DNA of 64,000 nucleotides from Paenibacillus sp. FSL R7-0337 (GTDB taxonomy: Bacteria; Bacillota; Bacilli; Paenibacillales; Paenibacillaceae). The stretch covers positions 2,170,001 through 2,234,000 of the forward strand of contig NZ_CP150218.1 of assembly GCF_037969875.1 (NCBI RefSeq). The letters run 5' to 3'. Both the position numbers and the translations under genes were made by a program. Numbering within the stretch: the first letter of the stretch is position 1; every line of letters begins with the position of its first letter. This document shows positions 52,004 through 62,158 of the stretch, piece by piece. The notes under the pieces are model-generated. The model saw only the letters and a program-made list of their open reading frames with translations, searched no databases and was not told where the DNA came from.

Positions 52004-52957
52004 CTACAATTTCTCTGCGATACGCAGCTTGGCTGAACGGGCACGCGAGTTAAGTTCCAGCTCTTCTTCCCCCGGCACAATAGGCTTGCGGTTGATCAGC
52101 TTCAGGGTGCCCTCAGCACCGCACACGCAGTACGGAAGGTCAGGCGGACAAGTGCAACGGCTCAGATAGCTGCTGAAAATCTGCTTGCAGATCCGGTCCT
52201 CCAGCGAGTGAAAGGTAATTACGGATACCCTTCCCTCAGGCGCCAGACAGCGTACAGCCGCATGCAGCCCTTCCTCAAAAGCACCCAGCTCATCATTGAC
52301 GGCAATCCGCAGCCCCTGAAAACTCCGTTTGGCCGGATGTCCTCCGGTCCTTCTTGCAGCCGCAGGAATGCCTTCCTTGATCAGCTCGGCCAGTTCTCCG
52401 GTTGTCTCCACCGGGCGTTCTTCCCTGCGCTCTACAATTTTCCGGGCAATCCGCCGTGAGAATTTCTCTTCTCCATACTGGAAAAGCACCCTGGCAATCT
52501 CCTGCTCACTCCAGGTGTTGATAATATCTGCCGCACTCAGCTGTGCCGACTGGTCCATCCGCATATCCAGCGGGGCGTCGTGGTTGTAGCTGAAGCCTCG
52601 TTCCCCTTCATCAAACTGCGGAGATGATACCCCCAGATCAAAGAGAATCCCGTCTACTTGGGGAACTCCGTCCTTTTGCGGAACAAACGGCAGTCCCTTC
52701 AGCACCTGCTCCAGATCGCGGAAGTTGGTCTTGACGGTCACCACCTTGTCGCCGTATCCGGACAATCTCTCCTTCGCATTGTTCAGTGCCCAGTCATCCT
52801 GATCCAGACAAATCAGCCGTCCCCCGCCGCTCAGCTTGGATGCGATAAGGGCGCTGTGCCCGGCTCCCCCGAGCGTACAATCTACATATAGGCCATCCTT
52901 CTTGATGTGCAGCCCTTCTGTCGCTTCTTCTTTTAGTACCGTGATGTGGTGAAACAA
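52004..52957 (-). CDS. rsmH: 16S rRNA (cytosine-1402-N4) methyltransferase
   Basis: SAM-dependent methylase (MraW) of C1402 in the ribosomal P site. The 317-residue protein has [18 protein letters not shown] (about 25-42, the SAM loop), the inserted helical domain, [22 protein letters not shown] (about 100-121), PLDMRMDQ, and [17 protein letters not shown] (about 247-263). The TTG at 52955-52957 with GGAGG 8 bases upstream gives [12 protein letters not shown], matching family starts; the longer frame begins before the ribosome site. It follows mraZ by 39 bases. Confidence 0.96.
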   Translation of the reverse strand: MFHHITVLKEEATEGLHIKKDGLYVDCTLGGAGHSALIASKLSGGGRLICLDQDDWALNNAKERLSGYGDKVVTVKTNFRDLEQVLKGLPFVPQKDGVPQVDGILFDLGVSSPQFDEGERGFSYNHDAPLDMRMDQSAQLSAADIINTWSEQEIARVLFQYGEEKFSRRIARKIVERREERPVETTGELAELIKEGIPAAARRTGGHPAKRSFQGLRIAVNDELGAFEEGLHAAVRCLAPEGRVSVITFHSLEDRICKQIFSSYLSRCTCPPDLPYCVCGAEGTLKLINRKPIVPGEEELELNSRARSAKLRIAEKL

Positions 52958-52996
52958 GCTGCATCCCTCCAAGGCAGTAATTCGAAATGTTATGTT

Positions 52997-53434
52997 TTAT
53001 AGATCAAAATTGAAATCCACCAATTTCTCGGCGATTTCGTTGAACGATTCCTCTGACTGTTCGAAGTACTGCTCCCATAGCTCCTTGTTCCAGATCTCCA
53101 CCCGGTTCGAAACGCCCAGAATAACACAGTCCTTGTCCAGCTTGGCATATTGCCGCAGATTTCCCGGCAGATTCACCCTGCCTTGCTTGTCCCATACACA
53201 CTCCGTCGCTCCCGAGAAAAAAAAGCGGCTGAAGGCACGGGCATCCGATTTCATCAGTGAAAGGCTTTTAAGCTTTTGCTCCATGATTCCCCATTCTTCC
53301 AGGGGATAAACAAACAGGCATGAGTCCAGGCCGCGGGTCGCCACGAAGGAGGTTCCGAGCATATCACGGAACTTGGCAGGGATAATGATCCGGCCTTTAT
53401 CGTCAATGCTGTGCTGGTATTCCCCCATAAACAT
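52997..53434 (-). CDS. mraZ: Transcriptional regulator MraZ
   Basis: DNA-binding AbrB-fold repressor of the dcw operon; first gene of the cluster. The 145-residue protein has two MraZ half-domains: [26 protein letters not shown] (1-26) and [23 protein letters not shown] (about 72-94), each with the D-x-K/Q-G-R motif. The ATG at 53432-53434 follows GGGTGGG by 7 bases. Binding sites for the protein lie just upstream at 53463-53487, so it probably controls its own operon. Confidence 0.97.
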   Translation of the reverse strand: MFMGEYQHSIDDKGRIIIPAKFRDMLGTSFVATRGLDSCLFVYPLEEWGIMEQKLKSLSLMKSDARAFSRFFFSGATECVWDKQGRVNLPGNLRQYAKLDKDCVILGVSNRVEIWNKELWEQYFEQSEESFNEIAEKLVDFNFDL

Positions 53435-53462
53435 GCTTGTACCCCACCCCTGAATCCCGATT

Positions 53463-53487
53463 CCCCACTTTGCCCCACTTTTCACCA
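53463..53487 (-). promoter_or_regulatory. MraZ operator: three TGGNG repeats at 10-bp spacing
   Basis: On the minus strand TGGTG (53483-53487), TGGGG (53473-53477) and TGGGG (53463-53467) are separated by 5-base spacers, one DNA turn apart. This is the known MraZ recognition pattern. A fourth TGGGG occurs at 53442-53446. A TATTAT hexamer about 20 bases upstream could be the -10 of the dcw promoter, but its -35 is poor. Confidence 0.75.
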
Positions 53488-53593
53488 CCTAAGCATAATA
53501 GATTCGCCATTAAAAATCAAAAACCTTTTTCCGGAGCAAGGTAATTTTTTCTTATTTGTCAAGAGGCTATTCTTGCATCCCCTGCAGACACGC

Positions 53594-53628
53594 AAAAGCC
53601 CGGGCCAATGTGATTGGCTCCGGGCTCG
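53594..53628 (-). terminator. Terminator of the ahcY unit
   Basis: On the minus strand GAGCCCGGAGCCAAT and TTGGCCCGGGCTTTTG form a long stem with one bulge and a 4-base loop, followed by a T-rich stretch. It lies 16 bases after the adenosylhomocysteinase stop and before the mraZ promoter. Confidence 0.85.
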
Positions 53629-53643
53629 TGCAGATCCATATCC

Positions 53644-54915
53644 TTAGTCGTTCAGATTCCAGCTGTCCAGATACTCGACTTGCGCCTGTGTCAGGCTGTC
53701 GATGGATATCCCCAGACTTTCCAGCTTGTAACGCGCTACCTGCTCATCCAGCTCATAGGGAACATTCTCCACTTTGACGCCAATACTCTTATAATTATCA
53801 TTCACATATTTAAGGGACAAGGCCTGGAGTGCGAAGGTGGTATCCATAATCTCTGCCGGATGACCATCAGCCGCGCCGAGATTCACCAGACGTCCTTCAG
53901 CCAGGAGATAGAGCTTGCGTCCGTCCTTCAGCTGATACTCTTCGATGTTCTTGCGCACCGTCCGCTGGGACACCGAGCGCTCAGCCAGCTCCGGCTTATT
54001 GACCTCCACATCGAAATGTCCGGCATTGCAGAGAATCGCGCCATCCTTCATCACATCATAGTGCTCACCGCGGATCACATAGCGGTTACCTGTGACTGTA
54101 ACGAAGAAATCACCTTGCTTCGCAGCTTCCAGCATCGGCATGACATGGAATCCGTCCATATGCGCCTCTACTGCCTTAATCGCATCCACTTCCGTAACGA
54201 TCACGTTCGCCCCAAGCCCCTTGGCCCGCATCGCTACACCTTTACCGCACCAGCCGTAGCCGACCACAACCACCGTTTTGCCGGCCACAATCAGGTTGGT
54301 GGTGCGGACAATGCCGTCCCATGCCGACTGTCCTGTACCGTAGCGGTTATCGAACAAATATTTGCAATAAGCGTCATTTACCGCCACCATCGGGAATTTC
54401 AGCATGCCCTGCTTCTGCAGTGCCTTCAGCCGGATGATGCCTGTCGTCGTCTCCTCCGCTCCCCCGCGGACATTCTCCATCAGATCGGGGCGCTCGGAGT
54501 GCAGCAGTGTGGCGAAATCGCCGCCGTCATCGATAATGAGATCCGGCTTGCTCTCCAGTGCCCGGATGTTCAGTGCCTTGAACTCTTCTGGAGAAGGATT
54601 GTACTTGGCAAATACAGTAATGCCGTCCTCAACGAGTGCAGCACACACATCATCCTGGGTAGATAAAGGGTTGGAGCCTGTAATCGTTACCTCAGCACCA
54701 CCAGCCTGTACTACCTTGGCCAGATAAGCGGTCTTGGCTTCCAGGTGAAGGGTGATCGATACCTTGAGCCCCTTGAACGGCTGCTCGGCTTCGAACTGCT
54801 CACGGATACGGTTCAGTACCGGCATATGCTGGCGAACCCAGTCGATTTTGAGATGCCCCTCGGGTGCAAGCGACATATCGGCAACAATACTGTTTTGCTT
54901 GGATAATGAACTCAT
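53644..54915 (-). CDS. ahcY: Adenosylhomocysteinase (S-adenosylhomocysteine hydrolase)
   Basis: Splits S-adenosylhomocysteine into adenosine and homocysteine using bound NAD. The 423-residue protein has [11 protein letters not shown] (about 128-138), [12 protein letters not shown] (about 151-162), [23 protein letters not shown] (K and D of the active site, about 180-202), the Rossmann motif [12 protein letters not shown] (about 217-228) and NAGHFDVEV (about 295-303). It lacks the insertion of eukaryotic enzymes and the C-terminal Lys...Tyr pair that reaches the neighbouring subunit's NAD, ending YLDSWNLND. This is the shorter form found in archaea and some bacteria. A related S-inosylhomocysteine activity is possible. 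Its neighbour upstream is bshC. Confidence 0.93.
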   Translation of the reverse strand: MSSLSKQNSIVADMSLAPEGHLKIDWVRQHMPVLNRIREQFEAEQPFKGLKVSITLHLEAKTAYLAKVVQAGGAEVTITGSNPLSTQDDVCAALVEDGITVFAKYNPSPEEFKALNIRALESKPDLIIDDGGDFATLLHSERPDLMENVRGGAEETTTGIIRLKALQKQGMLKFPMVAVNDAYCKYLFDNRYGTGQSAWDGIVRTTNLIVAGKTVVVVGYGWCGKGVAMRAKGLGANVIVTEVDAIKAVEAHMDGFHVMPMLEAAKQGDFFVTVTGNRYVIRGEHYDVMKDGAILCNAGHFDVEVNKPELAERSVSQRTVRKNIEEYQLKDGRKLYLLAEGRLVNLGAADGHPAEIMDTTFALQALSLKYVNDNYKSIGVKVENVPYELDEQVARYKLESLGISIDSLTQAQVEYLDSWNLND

Positions 54916-54940
54916 GGTAGGACCCCCTAGAATAATTTGC

Positions 54941-56572
54941 TTACATATAAATAATACGGTGTGTTCCGCTGTAGTCAGCAGGCACAGCCATCAATTCCTC
55001 CAGCCATTCCAGCCCGTACCGGTTCAGATAATACATCATATTATAGACCCGCTCCTGAAGCTTACCCAGCGGCATAAGCGACAACTCGATCCGTTCCCAC
55101 TGGCGAAGTGCAGCCTCATTCTGCTTCTCCATCGCATCCAGAGCTTTGCCCTGCAGGAAGGAGATCTGGTCGATAATCTTATCCTTGTTATTGCTCCCCA
55201 GCTTCAGCAGACCCGCCTGAATGCTGCCAAGCTGCTCGATCAGCGGCTCATACATCCCGGAGAATGCCGTCTTAATCTCTTCGAATTTGTCTTCGAGCTT
55301 CAGCTCATCCTGAGCGTGCAGCCAAGCCTTTCGTTTATCATCCAGACCCGTCTGCACATCCGTGAAGGATAAACCGTATTTATCCATATGCTTGCGAAGC
55401 GTTCCCTCAATAACTGTAAAAGACATGCGCGGAATAATCAGCGGCATCTGTCCGTCCATGATCTTGAACGCTTGATGCGGAATGGCCCAGTAAGCCATTT
55501 CCCCTTGTCCAAGCACCGTAGCAAGTACAGGAAGTACATAGTCCTGCATTAGCGGGCGCGTTAGCACATTGTTGCTGAACCGTTCGGGATGGCTCTCCAG
55601 CAGCTCCAGCAGCTCGGAACGGGAGAACGATACAGTAGCTTTCCGGTCTGCGAACCGCCCCTCCACCTTATGGAGCAGAAGCCGTGCACCCTCATGAATA
55701 TAGAAAAGATTCGCATTACCGGGCGTCACATCGGCCTGAAGCTCATATCCGCTGGCCGTAATCCGTTCAGCTGCGGCAAGATAAGCTGCCTCCAGCTCGT
55801 CATTCCGCTCAATCATGGAAGCGAACATGGGCGCTTCCAGCCTACGCAGGGCAGGATCGGCAGAATCCAGCAGAATCAGCCCGAATTTACCGAACAAAGA
55901 TCCCATCAGCTTGGCGAACGCCTCCGTCATATTCCCGGCGCCCGTAGATGCAGCCGTAACCAGCTCCATCAGCAGCGGTTTGAATTCACTGTCCTGTAAT
56001 AAGCCGTCCAGCTGCGCAACCGCCTGAAGCCAGCTCTCGGCATCCACCTTGATCTCGCTGACCGAGGACCGGGGTCCTTCGCCTTTATCCAGCTTAATGC
56101 GGGTAATTTCGCCTGTCCGGTTAAGCACATAGGTATGATTGACCTCATCCCAGTCATGATCCTCTCCTGCAATCCAGAACAACGGAACGACCGGCCGCCC
56201 AAGCTGGGCCGCTGCCTCCTGTGCTGCCTGAATGGTAGTAACGGCCTTATAGACCACGAATAGAGGGCCTGTGAACAAGCCGCTCTGCTGGCCGCCTGTC
56301 ACAACAAGAGTCTCTGGCTGTTCCAGCAATTCAAGCGAACGTAGAACTGCCTCATGGGTATTGTGCTTCTTGTTATAGCTGCGCAAGTATGAGACAACCT
56401 CTGCGCGGTCTGCCCGCAGGCTTCCTGTACGATCTAGCCATGCTGCACGTTCAGCCCGGCTCTCCTGACTGCGGAAATCCCCGCTATACAAATGTCCTAC
56501 TGCTTCGTATTGATGTATATAGTCACTGGCGAGCGCTGATCCGCCCGGCAGTGGTTCCTGTACAACATTCAT
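54941..56572 (-). CDS. bshC: Bacillithiol biosynthesis cysteine-adding enzyme BshC
   Basis: Last step of bacillithiol synthesis: joins cysteine to glucosaminyl-malate. The 543-residue protein matches the BshC layout: a core ligase domain with [23 protein letters not shown] (about 94-116) and [21 protein letters not shown] (about 130-150), [15 protein letters not shown] (about 288-302), [24 protein letters not shown] (about 346-369) and a coiled coil (about 415-480). The ATG at 56570-56572 has AAGGAGG 9 bases upstream; the frame extends 60 codons further with no ribosome site. In Bacillus subtilis bshC also lies between panE and the dcw cluster. Confidence 0.95.
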   Translation of the reverse strand: MNVVQEPLPGGSALASDYIHQYEAVGHLYSGDFRSQESRAERAAWLDRTGSLRADRAEVVSYLRSYNKKHNTHEAVLRSLELLEQPETLVVTGGQQSGLFTGPLFVVYKAVTTIQAAQEAAAQLGRPVVPLFWIAGEDHDWDEVNHTYVLNRTGEITRIKLDKGEGPRSSVSEIKVDAESWLQAVAQLDGLLQDSEFKPLLMELVTAASTGAGNMTEAFAKLMGSLFGKFGLILLDSADPALRRLEAPMFASMIERNDELEAAYLAAAERITASGYELQADVTPGNANLFYIHEGARLLLHKVEGRFADRKATVSFSRSELLELLESHPERFSNNVLTRPLMQDYVLPVLATVLGQGEMAYWAIPHQAFKIMDGQMPLIIPRMSFTVIEGTLRKHMDKYGLSFTDVQTGLDDKRKAWLHAQDELKLEDKFEEIKTAFSGMYEPLIEQLGSIQAGLLKLGSNNKDKIIDQISFLQGKALDAMEKQNEAALRQWERIELSLMPLGKLQERVYNMMYYLNRYGLEWLEELMAVPADYSGTHRIIYM

Positions 56573-56711
56573 GGATAGTGGCCTCCTTGTTCTGCAATAA
56601 CCTGCTGCTATATGTAATTCATAAATCGGTAAACCCTTTATGATTGTATCCAAAGTTAGGGGCGGCGTCAAAGTAATACACAGCATCCTTATGAAGGATA
56701 TCCGTAAATTG

Positions 56712-56744
56712 AAAGAATAGGCGAGAGCTGAATGCTCCCGCCTA
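56712..56744 (-). terminator. Terminator of the opp operon
   Basis: On the minus strand TAGGCGGGAGC and GCTCTCGCCTA form an 11-bp stem with one G-U pair and a 5-base loop, followed by TTCTTTC. It is 23 bases after the oppF stop. Confidence 0.8.
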
Positions 56745-56766
56745 CGTTCCACCTGCCATTTTAAGT

Positions 56767-57699
56767 TTAGGCAAACTGTTTGGCAACGAAATGTCCCTTG
56801 GACACCTCAATCATCTCAAAGTCGCTGTCATTTGTTTTTTCGCCGGCAGCATAAATCGGACTGCCCAGCTCATCATGCAGATGAATGCGTTTTTTGTTCG
56901 CTTCCACCTCTGGGTCCGGAACCGGAATCGCAGAGAGCAGGGATTTGGTATAAGGATGTAGCGGATTAGCGTACAATTCTTCGCTTTCCGCCAGCTCAAC
57001 CATTTTGCCCAGGTACATAACGGCGACGCGGTCACTAATATGCTTCACCATGGACAAGTCATGCGCGATGAAGAGATAAGTAAGTCCAAGACGGTCCTGC
57101 AGCTCCTTGAGGAGGTTAACGACCTGTGCCTGGATGGATACGTCGAGTGCCGAGATCGGCTCATCACAGACGATGAACTTAGGGTTCACGGCAAGCGAAC
57201 GGGCAATCCCGATACGCTGGCGTTGTCCGCCGGAGAACTCATGCGGATAACGGGTGGCGTGATCATGGTTAAGACCAACCATATCCAGCAGCTCTTCAAT
57301 CCGCTTCTTGCGTTCCTGCCGGCTTCCGGCCAGACCATGAATGTCCAGCGCTTCACCGATAATGTCAGACACCGTGAACCGCGGGTTAAGCGAGGCATAC
57401 GGGTCCTGGAAGATCATTTGCATATCACGGCGCATCGTCTTCATCTTGCTGCCGGACAATTTGTAAATATCTGTACCATTGTATTTCACGCTGCCTGCAG
57501 TCGGCTCATACAAGCGGAGAACTGTACGGCCTGCAGTAGTCTTGCCGCAGCCGGACTCCCCTACCATTCCCAGGGTTTCGCCTTCGCGGATTGAGAAGCT
57601 AATATTATCAACTGCCTTAAGAACTCTTCCTTTGCCCACATTGAAATATTTCTTAAGACCTTCTACTTCAATCAGATTCTTGCTCAGATTCTTACTCAA
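56767..57699 (-). CDS. oppF: Peptide ABC transporter ATP-binding protein OppF
   Basis: ATPase subunit of an oligopeptide or dipeptide importer at the membrane's inner face. The 310-residue protein has Walker [10 protein letters not shown] (about 48-56), Q-loop [15 protein letters not shown] (about 96-110), signature [15 protein letters not shown] (about 155-169), Walker [13 protein letters not shown] (about 175-186), the switch histidine in [11 protein letters not shown], and the C-terminal OppF-type extension [17 protein letters not shown]. The TTG start overlaps the oppD remnant's stop by 4 bases and follows GGAGG by 10. The partner ATPase OppD is ruined, so OppF may work as a homodimer or with another ATPase. 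Confidence 0.94.
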   Translation of the reverse strand: MSKNLSKNLIEVEGLKKYFNVGKGRVLKAVDNISFSIREGETLGMVGESGCGKTTAGRTVLRLYEPTAGSVKYNGTDIYKLSGSKMKTMRRDMQMIFQDPYASLNPRFTVSDIIGEALDIHGLAGSRQERKKRIEELLDMVGLNHDHATRYPHEFSGGQRQRIGIARSLAVNPKFIVCDEPISALDVSIQAQVVNLLKELQDRLGLTYLFIAHDLSMVKHISDRVAVMYLGKMVELAESEELYANPLHPYTKSLLSAIPVPDPEVEANKKRIHLHDELGSPIYAAGEKTNDSDFEMIEVSKGHFVAKQFA

Positions 57700-58251
57700 A
57701 CGAACTGCACCTCCTTGGCCATCGAATGCAGATTCCAGCAGTGCGCTATAAGCGTATCACTGAACTCTGTGATGCCGGGATCAATCCATTCCTTCACAGG
57801 GGGCACTGCTTCGCTGCAGCACGCTGTGAACGGACAACCGACCGGCGGCTTAATCAGATCCGGGGAAGCTAAAGTGATTGGTATCACCGGCTCGCCCTTC
57901 TTCGGGTAAGCTGCGGCACCAGCCGCACAAGACCCTTGGTGTACTACGATTACCCGGTCACATCTCACGGCAATTACGCCAAGAATGTGTTGTCAGGATG
58001 ATGGAGGTCCCAAGCGAATGTAGCACATCGCCAGAGATTTCTTGGGGATATTGGTTAAAGCGAGCCTCCGCATTCACAATGCCCACTAGCTTCAGCATTT
58101 CAATAGCTTGATTATTCGCTTCGGCCGCTGATATATTCTGATGTTAATCAAAACTTCGGTTATCTGTTTGCCCACTTGGATCATTGGGTTCAAAGAAGTC
58201 ATCGGGTCTTGAAATATCATGCCAATATCTTTGCCGCATGGGTTCCATCAT
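57696..58251 (-). pseudogene. oppD: Remnant of oppD, ATP-binding subunit
   Basis: Only pieces of an OppD protein remain. From the 5' side: [29 protein letters not shown] (Q-loop region) runs into a stop; [28 protein letters not shown] follows in another frame; then a jump straight to LGTSIILTTHS, and after one more frame change GVIAVRCDRVIVVHQG and the C-terminal GCPFTACC domain. The first 80-90 residues with Walker A are missing, and an internal deletion has removed the ABC signature and Walker B. It cannot make a working ATPase. The place between oppC and oppF and the ending that overlaps oppF show it was once the operon's oppD. Confidence 0.93.
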
Positions 58252-58261
58252 TGTTTAATTC

Positions 58262-59209
58262 CTATTTCTTCAGCTTAGGATCAAGCGCATCACGCAGACC
58301 GTCACCAAAAATATTAAAGGAAAGCATCGTTAAACTGATAAGAATCGCCGGGAACAGGAAGCGCCACGGGTAATAAAGCCAGCCGGTCAGAGAGTCATTG
58401 ATCATCGAACCGAGTGAAGCTACCGGAGCCTGTACACCAAGACCGAGGAAGCTCAGGAACGCTTCGGCAAAGATGGCATTCGGTACGGACAGCGTAATCG
58501 TTACAATAATCGGCCCTACAGCATTCGGCAAAAGATGCTTGAACAGCAGCCGCTTGGACCCTGCACCCATCGAACGCGAAGCCAATACGAACTCACGGTT
58601 CTTAAGCTGCATAATCTCGCCGCGCACAATCCAGGACATCGTAATCCAGCCCGTTATCGTCAGCGCCAGGATAATGGTACCAAGGCTTGGTTCAAGTACA
58701 ACCAGCAGCAGGATAACTACCAGCAGGTATGGAATGGAGTACAAAATTTCAGAGATCTTATTCATGATATTGTCTACACGGCCACCGAAGTAACCCATGA
58801 TTCCGCCGTAGATAACCCCGATAAAGAGGTCAATTGCAGCAGCGGCAAGGCCGACAATCAGTGAGATTCGTGCGCCGTACCAGGTGCGGACAAAGATATC
58901 GCGTCCCAGATCATCTGTACCAAACCAGTGCTCGGATGACGGGGGCTTATTCGTGTTGAGCAAATCATTAGAATAGTAATTGAACTTTGAGAACAACGGA
59001 CCAATAATCGCAGCCAGTACGATCAGGCCAAGAACCCCTAGAGCCGTCATTGCCATTTTGTTCTGGCGCAGGCGTTCCCAGGAATCCCGCCAAGCGGACA
59101 GACTTTCGCGCTGAATGACTTCAGCCTGCCGTTCATCAATTCCAATCTTACGAAAATCTTCCGGTTTCAGGTTCGCATCCTGCGATACCAAGTTTTTGTC
59201 AGAAGCCAC
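58262..59209 (-). CDS. oppC: Peptide ABC transporter permease OppC
   Basis: Membrane permease of the peptide importer. The 315-residue protein has a cytosolic N-terminus, one early helix (about 52-75), then the permease domain with five further helices. The GTDDLGRDIFVRTWYGARISL (about 97-117) block and the ATPase contact loop GAGSKRLLFKHLLPNAVGPII (about 219-239) are typical of OppC/DppC. GTG start with AGGAGG 8 bases upstream. Four bases separate it from oppB. Confidence 0.95.
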   Translation of the reverse strand: MASDKNLVSQDANLKPEDFRKIGIDERQAEVIQRESLSAWRDSWERLRQNKMAMTALGVLGLIVLAAIIGPLFSKFNYYSNDLLNTNKPPSSEHWFGTDDLGRDIFVRTWYGARISLIVGLAAAAIDLFIGVIYGGIMGYFGGRVDNIMNKISEILYSIPYLLVVILLLVVLEPSLGTIILALTITGWITMSWIVRGEIMQLKNREFVLASRSMGAGSKRLLFKHLLPNAVGPIIVTITLSVPNAIFAEAFLSFLGLGVQAPVASLGSMINDSLTGWLYYPWRFLFPAILISLTMLSFNIFGDGLRDALDPKLKK

Positions 59210-59212
59210 TCG

Positions 59213-60151
59213 TTAGCCCTCCTTTCCGCCAGATAGTTTGATACGCGGATCTATAAACACATAAGCAATGTCAGTGATGAACCGCGCTACCATAAGCAGT
59301 ACACCATAGAAGATCGTAATCCCCATAATAACAGTATAATCGCGGACACCTATCGCTTCGACGAATTGCTTGCCGATACCGCCGACACCGAAGATCTGCT
59401 CAATAACGACAGAACCGGTCACGATGTTAGCTGTCATAGGTCCCATATAGGTTACCACCGGCAGAATTCCGTTACGCAACACGTGCCGGCTCAAGATGGC
59501 AGCCCAGCTTAGGCCCTTGGCCTTAGCAGTCTTGATATAATCGGCATGCAGGACCTCCAGCATACTGGAGCGCGTCAGCCTCGCTATGAAGGCTATGGGC
59601 TGTGCCGATAGCGCAGCTACAGGTAAAACATAATACATCGGCCCTTTGAACCCGGAGACCGGGAACATATGGAACTTGTAAGCAAACACATATTGCAGCA
59701 GCGAGGCGACTACAAAGCTCGGAACCGCAATCCCCAGCACCGCCAGCACCATTGCTGCACTGTCAATAAACTTGCGGTGATAGAGTGCCGCCATCATGCC
59801 GAGGAAAACTCCGACAATAACCGACACTAGAATTGCGATAAGCCCCAGCTTCAGAGACGCCGAGAACGTCTGGCCGATCAAGTGTGTTACATCCTGATTC
59901 AGACGCTTCATGGATACACCCAGATCACCCTGGGCAATTTCACCCAAATACTTGAAATACTGATGATAGAGCGGCTTGTCCAGTCCATATTGCTCGTATA
60001 AACGCGCTTTAATTTCTGGCGGAACCTTCTTTTCAGCCGTGAATGGGTCCCCCGGAATAGCTTTCATCAGAAAAAAGGTCGCTGAAATCAGCACAAATAG
60101 TGAGACAAGCATATAGAAAAACTTATTAGCAACATAACGAACCATCCCCAT
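59213..60151 (-). CDS. oppB: Peptide ABC transporter permease OppB
   Basis: Second permease of the importer. About 312 residues with six membrane helices; the N-terminal VRYVANKFFYMLVSLFVLISATFFLMKAIPGDPF is the OppB/DppB pattern, and the contact loop AKAKGLSWAAILSRHVLRNGILPVVTYMG (about 202-230) lies before the last helices. AGGAGG is 5 bases before the ATG at 60149-60151; an ATG two codons later is equally possible. A terminator separates it from oppA, so oppBCF must be read through or have a separate start. Confidence 0.95.
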   Translation of the reverse strand: MGMVRYVANKFFYMLVSLFVLISATFFLMKAIPGDPFTAEKKVPPEIKARLYEQYGLDKPLYHQYFKYLGEIAQGDLGVSMKRLNQDVTHLIGQTFSASLKLGLIAILVSVIVGVFLGMMAALYHRKFIDSAAMVLAVLGIAVPSFVVASLLQYVFAYKFHMFPVSGFKGPMYYVLPVAALSAQPIAFIARLTRSSMLEVLHADYIKTAKAKGLSWAAILSRHVLRNGILPVVTYMGPMTANIVTGSVVIEQIFGVGGIGKQFVEAIGVRDYTVIMGITIFYGVLLMVARFITDIAYVFIDPRIKLSGGKEG

Positions 60152-60267
60152 CAACACCTCCTTTAACTTTTTTGAGACACATAATTAGATTTTATGAAAA
60201 AAATGGCCATTTGTCTAATTTCTTATTTTGTAAGTTCGTGAAAACTTTAACAAAAAGCCCGAAATGC

Positions 60268-60307
60268 AAAAAAAAGGGATATATATGGAATTCCACATAT
60301 ATATCCC
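60268..60307 (-). terminator. Terminator between oppA and oppB
   Basis: On the minus strand GGGATATATATGTGGAA and TTCCATATATATCCC form a long stem with a small bulge, followed by eight T. It lies about 60 bases after the oppA stop. Such an attenuator after the binding-protein gene lets oppA be made in excess over the membrane parts. The rest of the 218-base gap is AT-rich and holds no gene. Confidence 0.9.
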
Positions 60308-60369
60308 GAAGTGTAACTCCCCTCCAGATAACCACTATTTAGTTAAGCGAAGCTGAAGAGTAATACATT

Positions 60370-62082
60370 TTAATGTTCAAGCAAATATCCACGAGTTAAG
60401 TCAATAGCACCACTATAATCAAGCGTTACACCCTTCAGATACTCTTTAGTGAGGGAGTTGTTAGTGTAGTAGTAGAATGGAATTACAATCATATCATCCT
60501 GAATGATCATTTTTTCCATTTGTGCAAACAGCTCTTGACGTTTAGCCAGATCGGAGCTTGCTTTTGCTTCTTTAACCAGTTTGTCATATTCAGGGTTGGC
60601 ATAACCTGTATCATTGTTACCGCCGCCTGTTACGAACATGTCCAGGAAGGTCATCGGATCATTGTAATCCGCAGTCCAGCCTGCACGGGCAACCTGGAAG
60701 TTCTGATTCTGGCGGTTATCGATGAATACTGCCCATTCCTGATTCACAGTGTTAACAGTGATACCCAGAGCTTGTTTCCACATATCAGCTACAGCCAGAG
60801 CAACCTTCTTATGGCCTTCACTGGTGTTGTAAGTCAATTCAACTGGTGGAAGTGTAGTCAGGCCTTCTTCAGCCAGACCTTCAGCCAGCAATTTTTTAGC
60901 TTCTTCTGTATCTTCCTTGAAGTAGTCGTCCTTAACTGCATTACGGAATTCACCGTCAGCACCGGCGATACCTGGAGGTACGAAGCCAAATGCAGGCAAT
61001 TGTCCGCCTAGTGTTACATTGTCGATCAGCGATTGGCGGTTAACTGTCATGGCTAATGCTTTACGGATTTTGACATTACTGAATGGTTTCTCAGTAATGT
61101 TGAATTCATAATAGTATACTGCAGCAATACCTTTTCTCTGGAATTCGTTAGGAAGCTCTTTTGCAACAATAGGAAGCTGTTCTTGCGGAATTTCACCGTG
61201 TGGTCCACCAGAGCGGTCAAGTTCGCCGTTCTTGTAGCTCAGCAGCTCAGTTGCGCCGCTGTTCACCAGGGAGAAGTCAATCTTGGACAGCTTGATGTTA
61301 GCAGCATCCCAATACTTATCGTTCTTGCTAACTTGTAGAGTTTGGCCTGTAGTCCACTGAGTCAATGTGAACGCACCATTAGTGATCATAGTGTCTTTGT
61401 TTGTAGCCCATTTTGCATTACCCTCAACGGATTTGTGTACAGGGTAATAAGTATAAAAGGACAGAAGACCAAGGAAGTAAGGAGTTGGCGCTGCCAGTGT
61501 AACTTCAAGAGTCTTGGCATCGACAGCTTTCACGCCCACTTGGCTGAAATCTGTAATTTTCTTAGTGTAGTAACCTTCAGCATTCTTAATGTAATACAAC
61601 TGATAGGCATAAGGTGCTGTAGGATCTGTATTCGGATCGAGCACAATCTTCCATGCGCGAACGAAGTCAGCAGCTTCTACAGGGTCACCGTTGCTCCACT
61701 GTGCATCACGCAGGTGGAATGTATATACCAGACCGTCAGCGGAAACATCCCACTTCTCGGCAATACCTGGCTCAGCTTGGCCAGTTTCATCATTCATGCG
61801 GGTCAAGCCTTCGTACATTGTCTTCAGGACGGTGTTGGCTTGGCTGTCCTGAGCTTGCGCTGGGTTAAAAGTAGGTGGTTCGGACATCAGGTTAATTCTG
61901 AGTGTCTGGTCAGCAGCCAGCTTCTCGTCACCTGTTGTTCCTGTGTTCGTGCTGCCCTCTGGTGCAGTCGTCGCCGCAGCATTGGTGCCGCTGTTGTTCT
62001 TGTTCCCGCCGCAGCCTGCAAGCACTGTGCCGATCACCAGAACTATTGCGATCATGAGCAATAGACTTTTACTCTTCTTCAT
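60370..62082 (-). CDS. oppA: Peptide-binding lipoprotein OppA
   Basis: Extracellular solute-binding lipoprotein (SBP family 5) that captures peptides for OppBC. The 570-residue protein has a lipoprotein signal peptide (MKKSKSLLLMIAIVLVIGTVLAGC, lipidated C24), a Ser/Thr/Gly/Ala linker (about 25-55), then the binding protein with LMSEPPTFNPAQAQDSQ (about 65-81), YTFHLRDAQWSNGDPVEAADFVRAWKIVLDP (about 120-150) and late GWTADYNDPMTFLDMF (about 470-485). GGGGGA precedes the ATG by 8 bases. A CodY-like box and a TATAAT lie upstream. The specificity (di- or oligopeptides) is not evident. Confidence 0.95.
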   Translation of the reverse strand: MKKSKSLLLMIAIVLVIGTVLAGCGGNKNNSGTNAAATTAPEGSTNTGTTGDEKLAADQTLRINLMSEPPTFNPAQAQDSQANTVLKTMYEGLTRMNDETGQAEPGIAEKWDVSADGLVYTFHLRDAQWSNGDPVEAADFVRAWKIVLDPNTDPTAPYAYQLYYIKNAEGYYTKKITDFSQVGVKAVDAKTLEVTLAAPTPYFLGLLSFYTYYPVHKSVEGNAKWATNKDTMITNGAFTLTQWTTGQTLQVSKNDKYWDAANIKLSKIDFSLVNSGATELLSYKNGELDRSGGPHGEIPQEQLPIVAKELPNEFQRKGIAAVYYYEFNITEKPFSNVKIRKALAMTVNRQSLIDNVTLGGQLPAFGFVPPGIAGADGEFRNAVKDDYFKEDTEEAKKLLAEGLAEEGLTTLPPVELTYNTSEGHKKVALAVADMWKQALGITVNTVNQEWAVFIDNRQNQNFQVARAGWTADYNDPMTFLDMFVTGGGNNDTGYANPEYDKLVKEAKASSDLAKRQELFAQMEKMIIQDDMIVIPFYYYTNNSLTKEYLKGVTLDYSGAIDLTRGYLLEH

Positions 62083-62123
62083 CTAGCAGTTCCCCCTAAA
62101 TAGAATGTGGTATATGGTTTATG

Positions 62124-62129
62124 ATTATA
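62124..62129 (-). promoter_or_regulatory. Likely -10 of the oppA promoter
   Basis: TATAAT on the minus strand, 42 bases before the oppA start. No good -35 is seen at 17 bases (TAGATT, 3 of 6), suggesting an activated or weak promoter. Confidence 0.4.
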
Positions 62130-62158
62130 CAACCAGTGGTCAAAAAAATCTAGAGCAA

